A stretch of 64,000 bases of DNA. Source: Hymenobacter sp. YC55 (GTDB lineage: Bacteria > Bacteroidota > Bacteroidia > Cytophagales > Hymenobacteraceae). The position numbers were made by a program, and so were the translations under genes. The first letter of the stretch is position 1. Every line of letters starts with the position of its first letter. Shown here piece after piece: positions 59,666-64,000 of the stretch. The DNA is taken from assembly GCF_029433095.1 (NCBI RefSeq), contig NZ_JARNTX010000004.1, positions 62,001 through 126,000 on the forward strand, given 5' to 3'. Under the pieces are notes generated by a model that was given only the letters and a program-made list of their open reading frames with translations, was not told where the DNA came from and made no database searches.

Positions 59666-60172
59666 ATGTCTTTATTCATCAGGCCATTTGGTCAGCTGTT
59701 GCTGCTGGCTGCTTTACTTTTTTCGACAATAGAGCAGGCAACTGCTCAGGCCCAGGCTTCCAAAGCACGTGCTCAGGCAAAACCACCTGTCACTCTCGAT
59801 TCCTCTAAAGTCTATACGTATGTGGAGCGCATGCCAGTATATCCTGGCGGTGGCGGGACAAAAGCGCTGACGGCCGATTTCTTGCGTGAGTTTCGCAGTG
59901 CTAGCGCTACGGCAGGCTGCTCGCCTCCTACGCCAGTGTTTGTGAGCTTCACCGTAGGACCTAGTGGGGTTATTTACAACGTGGCAAGTGTCAACAACGT
60001 GATAAGTGTTAACAATCAACCTGCTCCCAACAACTTGCCTAAGCTGTCTGCCGCTTGCGAAGGGGCCTTGGTTGCGGCAGCCAGTAAACTGCCGCGCTTC
60101 ACGCCCGGCACGCAAAATCGACGCCGAGTGGCCGTAACCATCACTTTGAAACTAGCCGAGCCGACGCCATAA
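59666..60172 (+). CDS. Exported TonB_C-like protein
   Basis: A 168-residue exported protein. The signal peptide (FGQLLLLAALLFSTIEQATAQ) is followed by a linker and a diverged TonB_C-like domain: YVERMPVYPGGGGTKALTADF, VFVSFTVGPSGVIYNV, an asparagine-rich insert, then ALVAAASKLPRFTPGTQNRRR and VAVTITLKL. It is the third protein of this kind in the window, after those at 33513 and 34357. There are two cysteines that may form a disulfide. The role is unknown. Confidence 0.78.
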   Translation: MSLFIRPFGQLLLLAALLFSTIEQATAQAQASKARAQAKPPVTLDSSKVYTYVERMPVYPGGGGTKALTADFLREFRSASATAGCSPPTPVFVSFTVGPSGVIYNVASVNNVISVNNQPAPNNLPKLSAACEGALVAAASKLPRFTPGTQNRRRVAVTITLKLAEPTP

Positions 60173-60213
60173 GAGAAGTTGAATTTCCAGGAACCCAACT
60201 GCCTCACTCGTTG

Positions 60214-60221
60214 TATCTTTG
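60214..60221 (+). promoter_or_regulatory. rlmN: -7 promoter box of rlmN
   Basis: TATCTTTG matches TAnnTTTG, but it ends only 5 bases before the ATG at 60227. Transcription would begin at or next to the start codon, giving a leaderless or nearly leaderless mRNA. Confidence 0.4.
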
Positions 60222-60226
60222 CAGCT

Positions 60227-61297
60227 ATGATGATTGACCTGCCCGTAGTTTCCAAACGCGACATTCGCAAAATCAGCCCCGACGAGCTCAAAACCTTTAT
60301 GGTGGAGCACGGCGAAAAGCCGTTCCGTGCCAAGCAGGTGAGCGAGTGGCTGTGGAAAAACACGGCCTCCTCGTTCGAGGAGATGAACAACATTTCCCTG
60401 GCTACCCGCCAGTTGCTGGCCCAGCACTTCGTAATCAACGGCGTGACGGTGCACAACAAGCAGCTTTCCAACGACGGTACCATCAAGTCGGCGTTCAAGC
60501 TCTACGATGGCAACATTGTGGAGGGCGTGCTTATTCCGCACGACACGCGCATGACGGCCTGCATCAGCTCGCAGGTGGGCTGCTCACTCACGTGCAAGTT
60601 CTGCGCTACCGGCTACATGGACCGTAAGCGCAACCTCGACGCCGCCGAAATCTATGACCAAGTGGTGCGCATCAAGGAGCAGTGCGAAGCCGAGTACGGC
60701 ACGCCGCTTACCAACATCGTGTACATGGGCATGGGCGAGCCCCTGCTCAACTACGCTAACGTGGTGAAAAGCATCGAGCGCATCACCGCGCCCGATGGCT
60801 TGAACATGGCGCCGCGTCGCATTACGGTGAGTACGGCCGGCATTGCCAAGATGATTAAGAAGCTGGCCGACGACGACGTGAAAGCCAACCTGGCCCTGAG
60901 CCTGCACGCGCCCAACGACGCCAAACGCAATGAAATTATGCCCATCAACGAAGCCAATTCCCTGGCTGCGTTGAAGGAAGCTCTCCAATATTATCACCAG
61001 AAAACAGGCCGCAAGGTAACCTACGAGTACATCGTGTTCGAGAACTTCAACGACACGCCGCAGGATGCCGAAGAGCTGTTCCAGATTTCGAAATGGTTGC
61101 CTTGCAAGGTGAACCTCATCGAATATAACCCCATCGAAAACGCTGACTACCGCAACACTGGCGAAGCGAAGCTGATGGCGTTTCTGAAGTATTTAGCCGA
61201 CCGCGGCGTGCAGACCAACCTGCGCCGCAGCCGCGGCAAAGACATCGACGCCGCCTGCGGCCAGCTAGCTGTAAAAGAAAAGTCAGAAGCGGCCTAG
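60227..61297 (+). CDS. rlmN: 23S rRNA / tRNA adenine-C2 methyltransferase RlmN
   Basis: A 356-residue radical SAM methyltransferase that methylates A2503 of 23S rRNA and A37 of some tRNAs. The radical SAM cluster is in GCSLTCKFCATGYMDRKRN (C-x3-C-x2-C). NPLTNIVYMGMGEPLLNYANV-type segments (here PLTNIVYMGMGEPLLNY), RRITVSTAGI and the C-terminal RRSRGKDIDAACGQLA with the catalytic cysteine are all present. The ATG at 60227 (MMIDLP) is the family start; the TTG at 60179 adds unrelated residues. A 30-bp hairpin follows. Confidence 0.96.
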   Translation: MMIDLPVVSKRDIRKISPDELKTFMVEHGEKPFRAKQVSEWLWKNTASSFEEMNNISLATRQLLAQHFVINGVTVHNKQLSNDGTIKSAFKLYDGNIVEGVLIPHDTRMTACISSQVGCSLTCKFCATGYMDRKRNLDAAEIYDQVVRIKEQCEAEYGTPLTNIVYMGMGEPLLNYANVVKSIERITAPDGLNMAPRRITVSTAGIAKMIKKLADDDVKANLALSLHAPNDAKRNEIMPINEANSLAALKEALQYYHQKTGRKVTYEYIVFENFNDTPQDAEELFQISKWLPCKVNLIEYNPIENADYRNTGEAKLMAFLKYLADRGVQTNLRRSRGKDIDAACGQLAVKEKSEAA

Positions 61298-61307
61298 TCG
61301 TAGTTGT

Positions 61308-61371
61308 AGTAACCCTAAACACCAAGCGCCACTCGTATTGCTACGAGTGGCGCTTGGTGTTTAGGGTTACT
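61308..61371. terminator. 30-bp perfect hairpin between rlmN and the outer-membrane protein gene
   Basis: Positions 61308-61337 and 61342-61371 are perfect inverse complements around the loop TTGC. It starts 10 bases after the rlmN stop and ends 7 bases before the convergent stop. It has no T-run and is far longer than a normal terminator. Confidence 0.7.
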
Positions 61372-61378
61372 GTAGCCA

Positions 61379-62587
61379 TCAGTATCGGCTGCCTCTGCCA
61401 AAGCGGAAGGCAAGGTCCAGATAGACAGGCAGAACCACAAAAGGGTCTTCGGGGCCGCTGAAGGGTACGGCATAGATGCCGCCGAGCCCAAAGCTAAAGC
61501 GGCGGTTTGCGTAGCGGGTGCCAAACAACCCAAATGTTCCAGGCTCACTATTGATGAGCAAGAAGTTCTCGTTGACCAACGACCAACCTCGGCTGATACG
61601 CTTCTGCGCACCGTAGTGCAGCACGGGCGTGTGGTCTATTCCATTTTTGTCGATGCTGTAGCCTAGCCCCACGCTCACGTTATCGTCGGCGGAGCCGTAG
61701 GTAACCACACCATAGCCGATGCCAGCGCGAATAGGCTCAAACTCGGGGTCTAGTTTTGGGAGGCGCACGTACATCACCCCGCCGCCTACGTGCCACTTTT
61801 CGCTGAGGCTTGCCGTCAACTTGGGCGTAAAGAGCAAAAATTGGTCGCGCAGGGGCACGGTAGGAACAGCTGAAAAGAATACCCCTGCCGAGAAATTGTT
61901 AGTGAAACCATACGTAGCGCCAAACAGCAGGCCGTCAGTTTGCTGTACATACCCTTCTCCGCGACGTAGGTTACGAGCTGTTGGGACCAGAAACAGCCGG
62001 TGGCCGTTGCCCACCGAGAACCGAGTTTTCAGCCGGTAGCCGGGCTGGGGTAGGGGTTCGATCCGAGCTATGTCGGTCCGCTCCACAACAACCAGCCCGG
62101 AATCGGCGGTGAGCAGCTCTATGCGCTTACGATAGTGCAACAACTCTTCCCCTTCTATCACCGCGCCGGAATGCAGTTCCACTCGGTACCAGCGACGACC
62201 ATTCGAAAAGGGCAATTTGATTTGGTAGGGACTGATTCGAGGAAGCTTGTTCAGTTCCTGCTTGCGCGTCTCGATGGTCTCGCGCACGGCCGCAAACTCG
62301 GCGGAAGAAAAGGGACGCAACATAGTGCGGCCGTCGCGCAGCAGCGTGCGCAGGCGAATGGTGCTGTCGAGGAGTAAATTCTGCTCGAAGCGGGCTTCAA
62401 CGAAGTTATCAGCAGCGTAGTAGGAAAACAAGCCGTAGGTGGCTTTCTCCTGTGCATCAATGACTTCACCAACTATGGCACTGACGATGAGTGGGCAGGT
62501 AGTAGGTGGTGACTCTTGGGCGACAGTTTGGTAGGAAATAGGGCAAGCGAACAGCAAAAGCCAGCATAGAACACGGATGCGCTGCAT
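61379..62587 (-). CDS. Outer-membrane-type protein with PTARNLRRGEGY motif (paralog 1)
   Basis: A 402-residue exported protein with a signal peptide (RVLCWLLLFACPISYQTVAQ). The N-terminal half contains a small beta module (VELHSGAVIEGEELL, ELLTADSGLVVVERTDIARI) of a kind common in Bacteroidota proteins that begin with a G-x-x-x-G strand pattern. The C-terminal half looks like a beta-barrel with strands such as FLVPTARNLRRGEGYV, LLFGATYGFTNNFSAGV and VTYGSADDNVSVGLGY. The next gene is a close paralog. I do not recognise a named family or substrate; the outer-membrane location is inferred from signal and strands. Confidence 0.8.
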   Translation of the reverse strand: MQRIRVLCWLLLFACPISYQTVAQESPPTTCPLIVSAIVGEVIDAQEKATYGLFSYYAADNFVEARFEQNLLLDSTIRLRTLLRDGRTMLRPFSSAEFAAVRETIETRKQELNKLPRISPYQIKLPFSNGRRWYRVELHSGAVIEGEELLHYRKRIELLTADSGLVVVERTDIARIEPLPQPGYRLKTRFSVGNGHRLFLVPTARNLRRGEGYVQQTDGLLFGATYGFTNNFSAGVFFSAVPTVPLRDQFLLFTPKLTASLSEKWHVGGGVMYVRLPKLDPEFEPIRAGIGYGVVTYGSADDNVSVGLGYSIDKNGIDHTPVLHYGAQKRISRGWSLVNENFLLINSEPGTFGLFGTRYANRRFSFGLGGIYAVPFSGPEDPFVVLPVYLDLAFRFGRGSRY

Positions 62588-62980
62588 AAGACTGTATGTA
62601 TAACATGGAATGGCTTACTGTTTATAAAGCAATAGTTAGGTTGGAATAACTGGCAAAGCAAAACCTAACAAACCGTCCTCATCAGTAGTATTTAAGACCA
62701 AAAACGAGTTGGAACTACCTAGCAGAAAGTGTGGCTGAGCAGCCGTTTCGTTGGTCTGCTACGCTTATAATTTGATAGCATAGTAGGCTGGTAACACCTG
62801 CTCTCGTTGCGTGTATAGCAAAGAGTTCTTTCTGCAAACGATGAAAAAGGCTCTTGTTGTATGGGGAGTAGCCACGAAGGAGAAACTCACAACTTGTTGT
62901 TGCTTTACAACCGCTTACAAAGCGAAGGCCCGACTGTAATCAATACAGTCGGGCCTTCGCTTTGTAAGCGGTTGTGCAGG
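62588..62980. other. Intergenic region between the two paralogs
   Basis: It holds the promoter region of paralog 1 and, next to the stop of paralog 2, a 32-bp hairpin (62907-62975). An AAAACCTA at 62660-62667 (minus-strand TAGGTTTT, one mismatch) is a weak -7 candidate for paralog 1. A 32-codon plus-strand frame (62841-62939) overlaps the hairpin and has no other support. Confidence 0.4.
62907..62975. terminator. 32-bp perfect hairpin after paralog 2
   Basis: Positions 62907-62938 and 62944-62975 are perfect inverse complements around ATCAA. It ends 5 bases before the minus-strand stop at 62981. It is the longest perfect stem in the window. Confidence 0.7.
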
Positions 62981-64000
62981 CTACTTGGTTTTGCCAAAGC
63001 GGTATGCAATTTCCACATAAGCTGGGTAGAAGCCGCCCACATCAGTCCCGTACACGAACCCTAGGCTGCCGCTGAGGCGAGTAGCAGCCAAACGTACACC
63101 AAGCAATCCAAGTAAGCCGTCGCCGGCAAAGTATGTTTCGTTCAATAAGGAAAGGCGGCGTGATACGCGTGTTGCTCCACCTACCACCACTATGGGGGTA
63201 CTTTCACGTTCTCCATCGACAAAGGCATAGCCTAGACCAAGCGTAGCATTGTTGTCGGCAGAGCCATAGGTTGCTACGCCATATCCGATTCCGGCGCCAC
63301 CACTTTCTCTGAAGCCAAAGGCTCGAGCGTATAGAACCCCACCTCCTACATTGAATTTCTCGCTTACTGGTACACTCACTTTGGGAGTAACGGCCAACAC
63401 TCCAGCTCCAAGGCCAGGAATGATAGGGAATAGTACGCCGAGTGAAATGTTGTCGGTGATACCGTAGTTGGCACCAAATAGAAAAAGGTCGATGTTTTGA
63501 ACATAGCCTTCCCCTTTGCGTAAGTTTCGGGCAGTAGGTGCAAAGAACATACGCGTCCCGTTTCCTACTGGCTCCCAACCGCGCTGGGCCTGGGCAGTGG
63601 AAAGCAGCACTAACCGACGAACATTCAGCTTCTGAACGGTAATGCGGCCTAAATCCGTAGTTGTAAAATCCAGTTCGGTTTCTCGCTCGGCTACCAGTAC
63701 ACCAATAAAGGAACTGCCCGATACCAGTTCAACAGAATATGTCTGGCCCAAGGAATCAATACCCAACCTGCCGGGCTGCTGATTCAAGGAGTTCTTTAGC
63801 TCCCGGTTACGGTCCTCGATTAGGTTGCGCACACTTTCAAACTCACGGGTTGTGAAGGGGCGTACCCGCTCGTCACCATTGCTGAGAGTAGTTTGCAGAG
63901 TGATAGAGCTTTGGGTGCTATCGGAGGTCGTGAAGCGCAGAAAGCGAGCTTCTCGGAACATATCCGCCGAATAGTAAGGAAATAGGCCGTATGCTATTTT
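62981..64000 (-). CDS. Outer-membrane-type protein with PTARNLRKGEGY motif (paralog 2, 5' end outside the window)
   Basis: At least 339 residues of a protein close to paralog 1. The frame stays open to the window edge: the 13 codons before the internal ATG at 63961 read KIAYGLFPYYSAD and match the same place in paralog 1 (KATYGLFSYYAAD), so that ATG is not the start. The N-terminal module (VELVSGSSFIGVLVAE, LDFTTTDLGRITVQKL) and the barrel part (FFAPTARNLRKGEGYVQ, LFLFGANYGITDNISLGV, VATYGSADNNATLGLGYAF) parallel paralog 1. The protein ends VEIAYRFGKTK. The signal peptide must lie beyond the window. Tandem duplication explains the pair. Confidence 0.85.
   Translation of the reverse strand, partial: KIAYGLFPYYSADMFREARFLRFTTSDSTQSSITLQTTLSNGDERVRPFTTREFESVRNLIEDRNRELKNSLNQQPGRLGIDSLGQTYSVELVSGSSFIGVLVAERETELDFTTTDLGRITVQKLNVRRLVLLSTAQAQRGWEPVGNGTRMFFAPTARNLRKGEGYVQNIDLFLFGANYGITDNISLGVLFPIIPGLGAGVLAVTPKVSVPVSEKFNVGGGVLYARAFGFRESGGAGIGYGVATYGSADNNATLGLGYAFVDGERESTPIVVVGGATRVSRRLSLLNETYFAGDGLLGLLGVRLAATRLSGSLGFVYGTDVGGFYPAYVEIAYRFGKTK

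Noticed and set aside
62841-62939. 32-codon plus-strand frame starting MKKALVVWG
   Set aside because: It ends inside the 32-bp hairpin and includes an odd CCC run. Nothing suggests translation.
1-64000. CRISPR arrays, insertion sequences, prophage, tRNA or rRNA genes
   Set aside because: Looked for regular direct repeats, transposase or integrase motifs and T-arm-like sequences in the gaps. None was found; short tRNAs could be missed without a covariance search.

Overview
The window comes from a Bacteroidota chromosome, most likely the Cytophagales family Hymenobacteraceae (Hymenobacter-like). The evidence is: a metalloprotease with a type IX secretion C-terminal sorting domain (21291-23741); promoters of the Bacteroidota type, TTTG-N19-TAnnTTTG (perfect copies at 14478-14508 on the minus strand and 48029-48059 on the plus strand); the Bacteroidota gene cluster L33 - DUF4295 - ftsY - rimO; a bacillithiol gene (bshC); Bacteroidota-style TonB_C proteins; and almost no Shine-Dalgarno sequences. 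The genus is an inference from protein style, not from a marker gene. I see no rRNA, tRNA, CRISPR array, insertion sequence or prophage.

Region 1 (1-14.5 kb) is an exopolysaccharide locus. A minus-strand series runs from a polyprenyl-phosphate sugar transferase (own promoter), through a Wza-like lipoprotein, a Wzc-like tyrosine autokinase, an O-antigen-ligase/polymerase-like membrane protein, two GT4 glycosyltransferases, a VanZ-like protein and a WcaF-like acetyltransferase, to a WcaI-like glycosyltransferase. A methyltransferase follows, and a GT2 and a GINT1_N-like protein lie on the plus strand. No Wzx flippase is visible. Region 2 (14.9-33 kb) is general metabolism and envelope: rocD, a three-repeat LEA/WHy protein, ogt, an esterase, a TPR protein, an outer-membrane beta-barrel protein, a secreted M4 protease, two SDRs, an ATP-grasp protein, an exported M20 hydrolase, a sphingomyelin-synthase-like PAP2_C protein, an orphan TPR histidine kinase, a PhyH oxygenase and a WG-repeat protein. 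Region 3 (33.5-44.5 kb) holds a TonB_C gene pair with an N-terminal cysteine module, class I HMG-CoA reductase, a lipoprotein, homogentisate dioxygenase, a transglutaminase, an S41 protease, ruvX-def, a zinc-dependent phospholipase C/S1-P1-like protein and a small DUF5522 gene.

Region 4 (44.8-51.1 kb) is the translation and targeting block: rpmB, an exported aminopeptidase P, rpmG, DUF4295, ftsY and rimO, with ftsY flanked on both sides by different large palindromic elements. Region 5 (51.1-64 kb) holds an acyltransferase, bshC, 5-formyl-THF cyclo-ligase, a solitary exbD, a three-gene DUF2157 / GDYXXLXY / COX1-motif membrane protein operon, a zinc-ribbon protein, mnmD, a thioesterase, rlmN and two tandem outer-membrane-type paralogs, the second cut by the window edge.

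The most unusual signals are a small membrane protein carrying two cytochrome-oxidase-subunit-I signature motifs in swapped order (55643-56131), the large palindromes around ftsY, a set of very long perfect gene-end hairpins (up to 32 bp), and a TonB-like protein with a four-cysteine cytoplasmic module. Many genes start downstream of the longest possible reading frame. Starts were chosen from signal peptides, promoter positions and family starts, and the reason is given where it matters.
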